From Caproicibacter sp047833665 (GTDB lineage Bacteria; Bacillota; Clostridia; Oscillospirales; Acutalibacteraceae): DNA of 64,000 bases. The notes beneath the pieces were generated by a model that worked only from the letters and a program-made list of their open reading frames with translations, made no database searches and was not told where the DNA came from. Both the position numbers and the translations under genes were made by a program. This document shows, piece by piece, positions 35,948 to 44,231 of the stretch (the stretch's first letter is position 1; each line of letters begins with the position of its first letter). Location of the stretch: assembly GCA_047833665.1 (NCBI GenBank), contig CP181261.1, positions 2,542,001 through 2,606,000 on the forward strand, in the 5' to 3' direction.

Positions 35948-36292
35948 ACAAATTTATTGTAACGGAGGTATTTGATTCTGATTTAGTAAAATACCTTTTT
36001 ATTAATGGGCGATTATTTTATATTAAATCATCAAATACATTTTCAAGTGTTTTTATCATCTTTTCCCTAAGTCCTTTCCCCTTTCTCCTTAACCCTTATC
36101 TTATTATATATGTATTTAGTAAATCTGCCCAAATCCTTGATATAACAATACTTAATTAGATTTTTAAGCGACAAAAACCATATTAGGATATTAGTTCTAA
36201 GGTGTATGGACTAAGGATTAATTATGCATTATATAGTCCCTTAATCCTTTTACCTTTCAATGACTACTTTGCAAAAATTCTAGCATTAAAAA

Positions 36293-36319
36293 TTGACTTG
36301 TACCTAACAATCCGTATAA
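36293..36319 (+). promoter_or_regulatory. Promoter of the four-helix-bundle gene
   Basis: TTGACT (36293-36298) and TATAAT (36314-36319) are spaced 15 nt apart, about 30 nt before the start codon. This is the clearest sigma-A-type promoter of the left half. Confidence 0.65.
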
Positions 36320-36351
36320 TGTGGAAAATCAAATTTGAAAGGATGAGTTAT

Positions 36352-36756
36352 ATGTGCGAAAATTTACTCATAAAGGATTTTAAGACGCTTAAGGTTTGGC
36401 AGAACGCAAATAGGCTTGAGCAGGAGATAGGAAAATTGGTTAAAGGGTTTCCAAGTTATGAACAATATAGGCTTACGGACCAATTAATCAGAGCCAGTCG
36501 AAGCATTGGTGCGAACATTGCTGAGGGAAATGTCCAATTATTTACTAAAAAAGAGGTTTACCATGCAAATGTGGCATTGGGCAGCGTTGGTGAAACTAGA
36601 AATCACCTATTAACTGCATACCAAAATAAATATATTTCCAAGGAACAATATGATGTTTTAGATGAAAAGTTGGTTGAAATTACTAAAATGTTGTATGGTT
36701 ACATAAAAAAATTGAAAACTTTATTAGATAATCATACTGATTACAGCGACATATAA
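36352..36756 (+). CDS. Four-helix-bundle protein (23S rRNA intervening-sequence family)
   Basis: ATG 36352 has AAAGGATG 8 nt upstream, giving 134 residues. The sequence FKTLKVWQNANRLEQEIGKL, RLTDQLIRASRSIGANIAEG and LVEITKMLYGYIKKLK is the typical pattern of the S23/IVP four-helix-bundle family, which is found in rRNA intervening sequences, diversity-generating retroelements and mobile DNA. Its biochemical role is unclear, with weak nucleic-acid binding proposed. No retroelement is visible beside it. It is a single gene with its own promoter. Confidence 0.85.
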   Translation: MCENLLIKDFKTLKVWQNANRLEQEIGKLVKGFPSYEQYRLTDQLIRASRSIGANIAEGNVQLFTKKEVYHANVALGSVGETRNHLLTAYQNKYISKEQYDVLDEKLVEITKMLYGYIKKLKTLLDNHTDYSDI

Positions 36757-36840
36757 TAATTTGCGAAAAGTACAATTTTGGCTTGAAAACCTACTTATTG
36801 ATTCTAAATAATGACAAAAGAAAATATAAGGAGGTTTTTT

Positions 36841-36975
36841 ATGGCAAACTTATACATTAAGGTAATTTTCTTTTGTCTTATCGCTTATATTACTCTGTTT
36901 GATACTTTTACAAGGCATAAGCAAGATAAATGGTCTATTTCCTATAGAAAGAAATTTAAAAAATATATATTTTAA
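36841..36975 (+). CDS. 44-residue small membrane protein
   Basis: The gene has an ideal ribosome-binding site (ATAAGGAGGTTTTTT then ATG). The product starts MANLYIK, has one hydrophobic span (VIFFCLIAYITLF) and a strongly basic tail (RHKQDKWSISYRKKFKKYIF). This is the layout of small membrane-active or regulatory peptides. It lies between the four-helix-bundle gene and the type II methyltransferase. No family is recognised. The remaining gap to 37245 is AT-rich and carries the methyltransferase promoter. Confidence 0.5.
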   Translation: MANLYIKVIFFCLIAYITLFDTFTRHKQDKWSISYRKKFKKYIF

Positions 36976-37245
36976 TATGGATAATTCTATACCTTATTTA
37001 CCTTTTTTGTATTATGATTACACCTTCTACAAGACCTTTTTTCATTGAACATATTTTTTTTGGTGCTTTTATTCATCTTGTTTTCGCCTTCTTTGTATGG
37101 AAAGTAACTATGTGTTAGCCCAAAACCTGATAATTTTTAATATTATATGTATAACTTTGAAAGTATTAAAAATATGACTTAAAAAAACATCTTTATAATT
37201 ATTGGTTTTTACTATATAATAAAACAATATGGAGGGAACTGGCGA

Positions 37246-38673
37246 ATGTTTAAATTAAAAAACATAGATGAACAATTAAAACAAGAATTTCAGAAATTAC
37301 CGTTAGATTATTGGGATTTCAAAGATGCAGATACTAGAGAATTAACACATGGGCTTCATAACTACCCAGCGGTAATGGTATATCCAATTTCTAGGAATAT
37401 AATTTCATTAGTAAAGAAATATCAAGACGTTGAAACTATACTCGACCCCTTTATGGGCAGTGGTACCGTTCTTGTAGAAGGTAAACTTGCAGGATTTAAA
37501 AGCATATATGGAACAGACCTAAATCCATTAGCAATATTATTAAGTAAAGTAAAAACTACCAGATTAAATAAAAATGAACTTAACGAAATAACAGAACAAT
37601 TTATGAACAAATTAGAAGAATCGTATAAAAATTATGAAAAACTCCTAGATGATATTTACCCTTATATAGAAGAAAAGGGTTTGGATATATCTGAAAAAGA
37701 TGGTTGGGATTCTGATGCTTATAATATATTAAAGGAATATTTTCATCTTAAAAATATGAATCTGAATATCCCAAACTTTACTAATATGGGATATTGGTAT
37801 AAACCACATGTTGTCTTAGAACTCCAAATAATTAAGAATTGCATTTTAGAGATAGAAGATGAAAAATTCAGGAATTTCTTTCTTGTATGTTTTAGTGAAA
37901 CTGCAAGGTATGTTAGTAATACGAGAAATGGCGAATTTAAAATGTTTAGAATGAAAAAAGAAAAGATTAAAGACTTTAATCCTAATGTTAAAATGCAATT
38001 TTATAATTTTTTAAATAGAAATATTGAAAAAATGAATGATTTTTCTGACAAATGCAAAAATGAATGTAATGTTAATATTGCTTTTGAAGATACACGCAAA
38101 TTAAACAGCGTGCCTGATAATAGCATTGATTTGGTAATAACGAGTCCGCCTTATGGAGATAGTAAAACAACCGTTGCTTATGGGCAGTTTAGCAGACCAT
38201 CCTTATGGTGGCTAGACTTAGAACAATACATGCCACTTGAAGATATTAACCAAATAGATAATAATTTATTAGGAGGCCAGAAAATAAAAAACGACTTTAC
38301 ATGCGAACTTCCTAGTGAAACTTTAAATAAAGCATTATGTAAAATTAAAGAAAAAGATTTAGAGAGGGCAAAAGAAGTATATAGTTTCTACAAAGACCTA
38401 GATTCATGTTTAAATGCTATATCTAAAAAGGTAAAAATAAACAGTTATCAATTCTGGGTAGTCGGAAATAGAACAGTTAAAGAAGTTAAACTGCTAACTG
38501 ATAGGATAATTACTGAATTAGGTAAACAATATGGTTTGGTAGAAGTATATAATATTCCAAGAAATATTCCAAATAAAGTAATGCCTAGCAGAAATTCTCC
38601 TACTAATGAATGCGGTAAAACTGTATCTACGATGACTAATGAGCATATCCTAGTACTTAGAAAAGAAAAGTAG
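37246..38673 (+). CDS. Type II DNA methyltransferase (probably N4-cytosine)
   Basis: This 475-residue methyltransferase shows SAM-binding motif I as ILDPFMGSGTVLVEGKLAG (about residue 65) and catalytic motif IV as LVITSPPYGDS (about residue 300). TSPPY is typical of N4-cytosine enzymes. GGAGGGAACTGG precedes the ATG. Two convergent endonuclease genes follow beyond a shared terminator. One of them is MvaI/BcnI-like, a family whose partners are m4C methyltransferases. It would protect the host DNA from those nucleases. The target sequence is not predictable here. Confidence 0.88.
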   Translation: MFKLKNIDEQLKQEFQKLPLDYWDFKDADTRELTHGLHNYPAVMVYPISRNIISLVKKYQDVETILDPFMGSGTVLVEGKLAGFKSIYGTDLNPLAILLSKVKTTRLNKNELNEITEQFMNKLEESYKNYEKLLDDIYPYIEEKGLDISEKDGWDSDAYNILKEYFHLKNMNLNIPNFTNMGYWYKPHVVLELQIIKNCILEIEDEKFRNFFLVCFSETARYVSNTRNGEFKMFRMKKEKIKDFNPNVKMQFYNFLNRNIEKMNDFSDKCKNECNVNIAFEDTRKLNSVPDNSIDLVITSPPYGDSKTTVAYGQFSRPSLWWLDLEQYMPLEDINQIDNNLLGGQKIKNDFTCELPSETLNKALCKIKEKDLERAKEVYSFYKDLDSCLNAISKKVKINSYQFWVVGNRTVKEVKLLTDRIITELGKQYGLVEVYNIPRNIPNKVMPSRNSPTNECGKTVSTMTNEHILVLRKEK

Positions 38674-38706
38674 AGGGCTTCCACGCCCTTCTACTTTTCT
38701 ATTTTA
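38672..38706. terminator. Bidirectional terminator between methyltransferase and nuclease genes
   Basis: GAAAAGTAGAGGGC and GCCCTTCTACTTTTC form a perfect 14-15 bp stem with a short loop. It directly follows the methyltransferase stop and serves the convergent nuclease operon as well. Confidence 0.9.
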
Positions 38707-38743
38707 TATAAATTAAAGAATATTGTATATAACAATATATTAT

Positions 38744-39460
38744 TTACAACAACTTTATTTTCGTGTTAAATAGTTTATCAATATAATTATTTATAACACG
38801 AAATGCAGTACCGTGGTCATGAGTTCTACCATCTTGGTATTGACCTATACGTATATCTATTTTAATAATTCCATTTTTAATTAATTCAACAAAGTTTTCA
38901 AAACTAAACCCTTCTAATTGATACGCTTCAACAAAATGAAATTCTTCATTTTTGCCAATGCCTCTAGAATCTGCTTTTACAAATATTAATTTGGGAAGTT
39001 TATTTTCAAATGCTTCCTTTAAACCTTCTTTTTCCCAATATGCATCAATCTTTTCAGGAAAATTAGTTCTTAGATATAATCTATCTCCTTCAATTTCAAC
39101 TTTAAATCCATAGGGTGTACCATTTATAGTATTATAGTTAACACCATTTATAGTAGTATGTAAAATTTTTTTATTATTCCTTTTTGGGTCAAAATAACCA
39201 TATGTTTCAAGAAGAGTTGTATTTATTTTAGATGGACTAGGAGACTTTGTAAATAATGTAACCATACTTAATTGATTATTACGACAAGATTTTAATTCTC
39301 CTAAATCGTTTAAATCAGGTCCTGCTATATTATTTTCTGTAATTCCAAGTAAATCTTCCAATGTTTTTCCTATACCAGTAGGTCCGCTTCTATGAGTTTT
39401 TATGTATCCCATTTCATTTATTTCTTTTAATCTTGTTTTTAAATTATCTATAGTATACAC
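38744..39460 (-). CDS. MvaI/BcnI-family restriction endonuclease
   Basis: This 238-residue protein has the family's hallmark run THRSGPTGIGKTLEDLLGI, then ENNIAGPDLNDLGELKSCR, i.e. the catalytic Asp and Glu-x-Lys of this PD-(D/E)XK branch, and a final RIGQYQDGRTHDHGTAFRV with conserved His. MvaI and BcnI cut CCWGG and CCSGG sites as monomers. The target here may differ. It is the second gene of a nuclease pair, 12 nt after its neighbour, and is convergent with the methyltransferase. It is complete. Confidence 0.85.
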   Translation of the reverse strand: MYTIDNLKTRLKEINEMGYIKTHRSGPTGIGKTLEDLLGITENNIAGPDLNDLGELKSCRNNQLSMVTLFTKSPSPSKINTTLLETYGYFDPKRNNKKILHTTINGVNYNTINGTPYGFKVEIEGDRLYLRTNFPEKIDAYWEKEGLKEAFENKLPKLIFVKADSRGIGKNEEFHFVEAYQLEGFSFENFVELIKNGIIKIDIRIGQYQDGRTHDHGTAFRVINNYIDKLFNTKIKLL

Positions 39461-39472
39461 TTTTATCCCCCT

Positions 39473-40276
39473 TCAGTCATATATCTCATTAAGATTATTT
39501 ATAATGTTGCTAAAGCATATTATGCTATTATTATTAAACTCATTATTAGGTTTAGTTATGTACGCATTATCAAAAAAGTTAAACATTCCATTTATTTGAG
39601 GTTGATTTACTTCATTATATAAATCTGCTGTAACAAAATTCATAATAACACGTCTTGAATTATCATATTGTAAATTATAAATATTTTTAGGACAATTTTC
39701 AGACTCTAAAATATATGGACAAGTACATGTAGCAAGGTCAACTAATAGTTTCCATTTGTATGTTTGTCCTGCCCGTTCTCTTAAAGATGTTTTACATGAA
39801 AAATTTACTATAGGTGAAGTTGTATCATCCTTATATATTAGAACATCAGAATCAGGTTTTTGTGTATCTTCGGAACTACCAACGGATATAGATGCATATT
39901 TATCTAACAATGGATGATTTCTATATCCAACATTAACTATTATTTCTTTTGTTATGTTTCCTACAAGAATATTTCTAATAATTCCATATGCCACTAATCT
40001 TTGAAAATTGCTACCTGCAACACTTTTTCTTGCTTGAGAAGCATCTTTTATGTCTTCCGAAGCAATTTTCCTTTGTATTATATCTTCCACCATCTGTTGA
40101 GAATCTCGTAAAATATCTTTTAAATAATCTAAAATTTGTCTAGTAGCCTCTTCTTCTGTTAAACCATTTCTAATCATTGCACTTAATCTTTGATTGTATA
40201 TTCCTATAGTTGGTTGAAAATATTCATAACTATTGAGTTTTCGAATTACTTTCTGATTTTCTTCAATATACCCCAT
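39473..40276 (-). CDS. Second restriction endonuclease, BsaWI-like
   Basis: This 267-residue protein has a catalytic-looking core SDVLIYKD ... VNFSCKTSLRERAGQTYKWK (about residues 140-180), matching the Asp ... Cys-Lys-Thr-Ser layout of BsaWI-type type II enzymes. An N-terminal helical region (EEEATRQILDYLKDIL) precedes it. AAAGGGGTGAC is its ribosome-binding site. It is first in the operon with the MvaI/BcnI-like gene. The nuclease assignment is good. The exact family is from memory and less sure. Confidence 0.7.
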   Translation of the reverse strand: MGYIEENQKVIRKLNSYEYFQPTIGIYNQRLSAMIRNGLTEEEATRQILDYLKDILRDSQQMVEDIIQRKIASEDIKDASQARKSVAGSNFQRLVAYGIIRNILVGNITKEIIVNVGYRNHPLLDKYASISVGSSEDTQKPDSDVLIYKDDTTSPIVNFSCKTSLRERAGQTYKWKLLVDLATCTCPYILESENCPKNIYNLQYDNSRRVIMNFVTADLYNEVNQPQINGMFNFFDNAYITKPNNEFNNNSIICFSNIINNLNEIYD

Positions 40277-40483
40277 GAGAAGTCACCCCTTTATATACCC
40301 TATAATGAATATTGTATCATTACAAATAGTTTTTTCAATATAACTATTCTAATTAAATAAGATATATAAAATTCATGCAAAAATTTAACTTTCAAATGAT
40401 ATATTTAAATATCAAAGTATAATTCTTTTTGAATATAAACTTTATTTTCATTTTATAAGAATTTTCCCTTAATGAAAGTACCC

Positions 40484-40751
40484 TGTTTCAGGTAAAAAGT
40501 CGTGTCAAAAATAGGGAAAAACAGGGATACGGTTCAAGGGAAAAGGGGAAAGTTTTCATCAATACTCCCTTCAAATCCAATAAAATCAATACTTTTAATC
40601 TTATACCTTGCCCCTTAACCCTACTCATCCTAAAACAAAAATCATGGTTCCAATAAGGCTTTCTGCCCTATTTTCACCATGACTTTTAACATGACTTTTT
40701 TATTTTTAACACAACTTTTTATTCGTAACACGAGTTTTTTTGGGTTATACA
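40484..40751. mobile_element. Miniature gene-less Tn7-type element, end family C
   Basis: A left-type end begins TGTTTCAGGTAAAAAGTCGT at 40484, with a second spaced site (AAAAATCATGG) near 40637. A right-type end with four tandem units of about 19-20 bp (CATGACTTTT, CATGACTTTTT, CACAACTTTTT, CACGAGTTTTTT; 40678-40740) closes with GGGTTATACA at 40751. Both termini are TGT ... ACA. Only 268 bp lie between, without a gene. Flanking 5-mers (TACCC and ATTAT) do not match, so the two ends may come from different insertions. Confidence 0.6.
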
Positions 40752-40782
40752 ATTATCACTTAAGTTTTTTAGGTTTATATGC

Positions 40783-42135
40783 CTACTTCCATATCCGCTT
40801 TAATTTTATAAACTCCTGTATATACCCCCAAAAAGATACTGGTGACATGATAATCTGATAAAATAGTACAAATATAATAAAACCTACTTTATTCTTTCTT
40901 ATCTTTAAATCTAACTTTTTGAAAACATTTTTTTGGTATTCATATAAAATCCAGTAACTAATAAGCGTAAGCGGTACTACAAATAATGTCATAGGCCCAA
41001 CGATGTAGTAATAGCCAAAAAATGCTCCAATAAGTCCTGGCAGCCAACACAGGGTGTATACAGTATCTAAATAAGGAAGCAGCAAATCTATAGTAGTGAG
41101 ATATTTTACATATAATTGCGGCTGCTGCCACGGCTTCATAGCCTTTAAGGCTTCTATCATTCCTCTTGCCCACCTGGACCTCTGTTTGCAAAAATGAGAC
41201 ATGGAAGTAGGAACCTCAGTAAAAGCCACAGCATAAGGCTCAAAATAGATTTTCCAGTTGTTCAACATTATCCTCCATGAAAGTACAATATCTTCCCCTA
41301 TAGCATCAGGCCAACCACCTACTTTTCTTATCCACTCAGTTTTATAGATACTATATGCTCCTTGAGCCACCAAAGTGCCTTGATATAAACCCTGCATCCT
41401 TTTTATAGAGGCTATTCCAAGAAAATAATCCCACTCCTGAATTCTTGCGAGAAGATTATCCCTGCTGTTTTTTACCAAAACAGCACCTGCTACAGCACAA
41501 ACATCAGAAGGTGCTGATTCGATTCTTGCAACAAGATACCTTACTGCCGACTTGTGGAGTAAAGTATCAGCGTCTAAAGTAATCATTAAATCAGTACAAA
41601 TATGCTGTAGGCCCTTATTTAGAGCATTAAACTTACCCGGTTTTTCTTCTTTTAATACTACTAAATCTAAATTTAGCCTCATAGCAGCATCCAACGCTTT
41701 TTCTGCCGTTCTATCCGTAGAACCATTGTCAACTAGTAATACATGTATTTTTCCATCATAGTCTTGTTTCGCAATGTAGTTCAATGTATTTTCGATTTTA
41801 TCTGCTTCGTTTCTCGCTGCAATAAGTATAGTTATATCTTTGTCAGGTCTTTCGTTTTTGAAAGGAGGTTGTCTGTCAAGCAGTAAACTTATAACCATAA
41901 ATATATTTAAATACCCAGGTATATACGCTAAACCAGTTATAATAAAAATTGAAATCGGCAAACTTACTAAATCTGCTAAATCTAAAACCCAAGGTACTGA
42001 CAAATATATGCTAAAACTCATCCATAGAAATGCTGCTATATGACCCACTATAAATTTATTTTTAACAGGTATGTATTTTTTAAATCTTCGATTTATACTT
42101 ATTTGCTGGTTATTCAAAGGTAAATTTGTATTCAT
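40783..42135 (-). CDS. Processive family 2 glycosyltransferase, membrane-bound
   Basis: This 450-residue synthase is of the cellulose/poly-GlcNAc type. Two N-terminal membrane spans precede the GT2 domain with DITILIAARNEADKIENTLN, VLLVDNGSTDRTAE, the DxD site MITLDADTLLH and the processivity motif KQRSRWARG. Two to three further spans follow at the C-terminus. It would extrude a surface polysaccharide, but the sugar is unknown. It sits between two transposon ends of family C (40751 and 42382), so it may be cargo of a small nested element. Confidence 0.88.
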   Translation of the reverse strand: MNTNLPLNNQQISINRRFKKYIPVKNKFIVGHIAAFLWMSFSIYLSVPWVLDLADLVSLPISIFIITGLAYIPGYLNIFMVISLLLDRQPPFKNERPDKDITILIAARNEADKIENTLNYIAKQDYDGKIHVLLVDNGSTDRTAEKALDAAMRLNLDLVVLKEEKPGKFNALNKGLQHICTDLMITLDADTLLHKSAVRYLVARIESAPSDVCAVAGAVLVKNSRDNLLARIQEWDYFLGIASIKRMQGLYQGTLVAQGAYSIYKTEWIRKVGGWPDAIGEDIVLSWRIMLNNWKIYFEPYAVAFTEVPTSMSHFCKQRSRWARGMIEALKAMKPWQQPQLYVKYLTTIDLLLPYLDTVYTLCWLPGLIGAFFGYYYIVGPMTLFVVPLTLISYWILYEYQKNVFKKLDLKIRKNKVGFIIFVLFYQIIMSPVSFWGYIQEFIKLKRIWK

Positions 42136-42302
42136 TTTTTACACCAAAAAATAATACACCTCCAAATTTTCATAATTCTCCACATTCCGTTAAAATTCCT
42201 TCTTTAACCCAATTTTTTGTCTATCATATTTATATTTGAAACAAATTCCTCTCTGTCTACACCCTCCAATCCCTTATTCATTCCTGCTTTTAGACTAAAA
42301 AA

Positions 42303-42382
42303 GCCATGCAGCAATTCAGGATTTCTCCTGCATTTACAGAATAACCTTTTTATTCGTGACACGAGTTTTTTTGGGTTATACA
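42303..42382. mobile_element. Solo right-type transposon end, family C, inserted in lysE
   Basis: CACGAGTTTTTTTGGGTTAT then ACA at 42382 repeats the family C terminus seen at 40751, with at least one inward unit. The TGT terminus cuts into the lysE reading frame. An inverted repeat (ATGCAG ... CAGGA/TCCTG ... CTGCAT, 42305-42333) lies just inside and may insulate it from read-through. Confidence 0.7.
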
Positions 42383-42789
42383 GTTGACGCCCACCAGAGA
42401 ATAAAATACGGATTGGTAGCACTTACAAGCGCTCCCGCCAATGCAAGATTCCTCACTCCAGCACTATTCCCTGCTCTTTGGCTCTCCAAAGAAACTGATT
42501 TATTAATGCCGGATTTTATCATTCCATACCCCATCCATGCAAGGAAAGCACCGCCAAATAGTCCGATAAATCCTGCAACTGTCGGATTAACGAAGAAATC
42601 TTTAAGCCCGAATGTCATAATGATAATTAATATAAATTCCAGTATTCCATGCCCTAATACTGTCAAAGGGCCTGCTATCCACCCCTTTTTAAGACTTCCG
42701 TCAATTGTGACTCCCAACATAGGCCCAGGCATCATTGCTCCCGAAAAGCCTATTAAAAATGCGCTAATGAAGATTCCCCACAAAACCAC
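42376..42789 (-). pseudogene. LysE-family amino acid exporter, 3' end cut off by a transposon end
   Basis: About 135 residues of a LysE/RhtB exporter remain, with the family start (FISAFLIGFSGAMMPGPMLG) and the central ATNPYFILWWAS motif. The frame then enters the transposon terminus (TGTATAA, stop at 42376). The last ~70 residues, normally two membrane helices, are gone. The exporter is thus non-functional. The missing half is not in the 2 kb to the left, as expected if the rest lies beyond the element's other end. Confidence 0.85.
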
Positions 42790-42959
42790 TTTAATTAACC
42801 TCTCTTTTAGCCAAAATACCTTACTATCAACATCGGCTTCTCTTTAATATCCATGCACATAAGTATAGTAACAATAAATTCCAATTTAATTAAGTTTTAT
42901 TTTATTAAAATTTTACCGTTTATGAAAGCACTAACAGCATCATTCTCTTTAAAGAACTA

Positions 42960-43038
42960 ACTTTATTCTTATAGAGCCAACTTTATTATTACAGAACTTA
43001 CTTTATTATCACAGAGTCAACTTTATTATTACACAACA
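42960..43038. mobile_element. Right-type Tn7-like end A: four 20-bp TnsB-site repeats
   Basis: ACTTTATT-headed units start at 42960, 42980, 43000 and 43020, exactly 20 bp apart. The last one runs into TTACACAACA ending at 43038. Read inward the terminus is TGTTGTGTAATAATAAAGTT. Four abutting sites ending in TGT is the layout of a Tn7 right end. The unit matches the site in the tnsA promoter. Confidence 0.75.
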
Positions 43039-43080
43039 TTTTACTAATTCCTTTTCCCTAAAAATCCTTACCCCTAACTA

Positions 43081-43571
43081 TGTATATTTAAAATAAACTC
43101 CGCTCCAAACCGAAATCCCTCAAACCCTTATCCCTTCTCGCCTTGAACCTATTTTCCTATTTCTTTCCAGATAATAAAGTCCGCTCTAAAATTCCATATT
43201 TTCATTCCATTTAATAACATTTATTCCTTAATTTTTGTAACAATTTTTAAAATAAAGTCGGTTCTAAATAGGGATAAGGTGAAAGGAAAAAGGGATAAGG
43301 TTGCATTTTCTCATTCGCTTTTTCTAATGCTTTTTATCAATCCTGGTATCAATATTTAAATCAATATAGTACTCTCAATCTCTTTAAAATCAATGCCTTT
43401 AGCCGTATTCCTTAATCCTAACATACACCTTATCCCTCTCCCCCTAAAAATCAAAAATCCCGCAGCCAATCAGGATTTATCCTGCATCTACTACGGGATT
43501 TTGGAATGAACTTTATTTTTATAGAGCGAAGTTTATTATTACGGAGTGGAGTTTATTTTAGTTATATAACA
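43081..43571. mobile_element. Miniature Tn7-type element with left-type end and right-type end B
   Basis: The left-type terminus TGTATATTTAAAATAAACTC starts at 43081 and is followed by three spaced sites (AATAAACT 43092, AATAAAGT 43173, AATAAAGT 43251). The right-type end has units at 43510, 43530 and 43550 (20-bp period) and closes with GTTATATAACA at 43571. The 491 bp contain no gene, only TTATCCCT-type tracts and a hairpin (AAAATCCCG/CGGGATTTT, 43454-43503). Flanks differ (AACTA, GGAAC). 43571 is also the island's outer boundary. Confidence 0.65.
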
Positions 43572-43572
43572 G

Positions 43573-43755
43573 GAACAGTTGGCAGAATTAGTGCATGTTT
43601 CATCCAGAACCATTATTTCCATTGAAAAAGGACAGTATAAACCTTCTCTCATGCTGGCTTATCGAATGGCACAAGTATTCGGAACAACTGTGGAAGATTT
43701 GTGTTGTCTGAAAGAAAATAAGGAATTGGAGGATCGGCAATATGAAGATTTATGA
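43573..43755 (+). pseudogene. HTH regulator gene truncated at its 5' end by the island
   Basis: Directly after the transposon terminus the frame reads EQLAELVHVSSRTIISIEKG and PSLMLAYRMAQVFGTTVEDL, a complete XRE-type HTH minus its first ~16 residues and start codon. It ends at TGA 43755, overlapping the next gene's ATG by 14 nt. The pair (regulator plus small membrane protein) is a common Firmicutes arrangement. The missing 5' piece should flank the other end of the island. Confidence 0.85.
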
Positions 43756-44158
43756 TAAAAGAAAGTTTGGCTTTGGGGTAATGTATGTTCTGTTAGGCGT
43801 ATGTATACTGATTCTTGGATTTTTAAAGGGATTTGATGTAAAAGGAATCATTTTGAGCATTTTAACGCCGTCCATTGGTATGAGTGAGATATATGTAAGT
43901 ATGAACCGAAAAGCGCTAAAAAAGGAGAGATTCGAGAAAACCGAAGAACGCAATCAACTCATCGAACTTACATCTGCGAGCAAAGCATTTAAAATAACAC
44001 GAGAAATCTGTTTTACGGCCATGCTGATATGCTTTGGTGTGGGATCAAGGTTAGATGACAGCCTATTCATGGGTATCGGAATTGGTTTTGCAATATCGTT
44101 TTCCATTATGATATTTTTGGATCTTTTTTCAACGATTTATTACGAGGAACATATGTAA
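43742..44158 (+). CDS. Small four-span membrane protein, partner of the HTH gene
   Basis: The 138-residue protein has hydrophobic segments at about 11-29, 33-50, 83-100 and 104-125. A charged cytoplasmic loop (NRKALKKERFEKTEERNQ) lies between the second and third. Such DUF2178/DUF3796-like proteins usually follow an XRE regulator that controls them. Because that regulator is truncated by the island and the promoter is lost, this gene is probably silent or read from the island. GGAGGATCGGCAAT precedes the ATG. Confidence 0.7.
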   Translation: MKIYDKRKFGFGVMYVLLGVCILILGFLKGFDVKGIILSILTPSIGMSEIYVSMNRKALKKERFEKTEERNQLIELTSASKAFKITREICFTAMLICFGVGSRLDDSLFMGIGIGFAISFSIMIFLDLFSTIYYEEHM

Positions 44159-44172
44159 AAAGGGAAACGAAA

Positions 44173-44215
44173 AGTCCATGTGCGATCAATCTGACTGACA
44201 CATGGACTTTTTTCT
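44173..44215. terminator. Bidirectional terminator between the membrane protein gene and glmS
   Basis: AAAAGTCCATGTG pairs with CACATGGACTTTTTT. It ends both the plus-strand gene (stop 44158) and glmS (stop 44232, minus strand). Confidence 0.9.
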
Positions 44216-44231
44216 GTAAACAGCGTTTTAA

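Noticed and set aside
40484..42382. Left-type end at 40,484 and right-type end at 42,382 as one 1.9-kb element carrying the glycosyltransferase
   Set aside because: Flanking 5-mers TACCC and GTTGA do not match, and another right-type end lies between. Possible, but not supported.
42204..42422. 72-codon frame between the glycosyltransferase and lysE
   Set aside because: It spans the transposon terminus and an inverted repeat. The arginine-rich text resembles no protein.
42960..43038. Regular 20-bp repeats that might be a CRISPR array
   Set aside because: The units abut with no spacers, end in a TGT terminus, occur inverted nearby and match the tnsA promoter site. They fit TnsB-binding sites. 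There are no cas genes.
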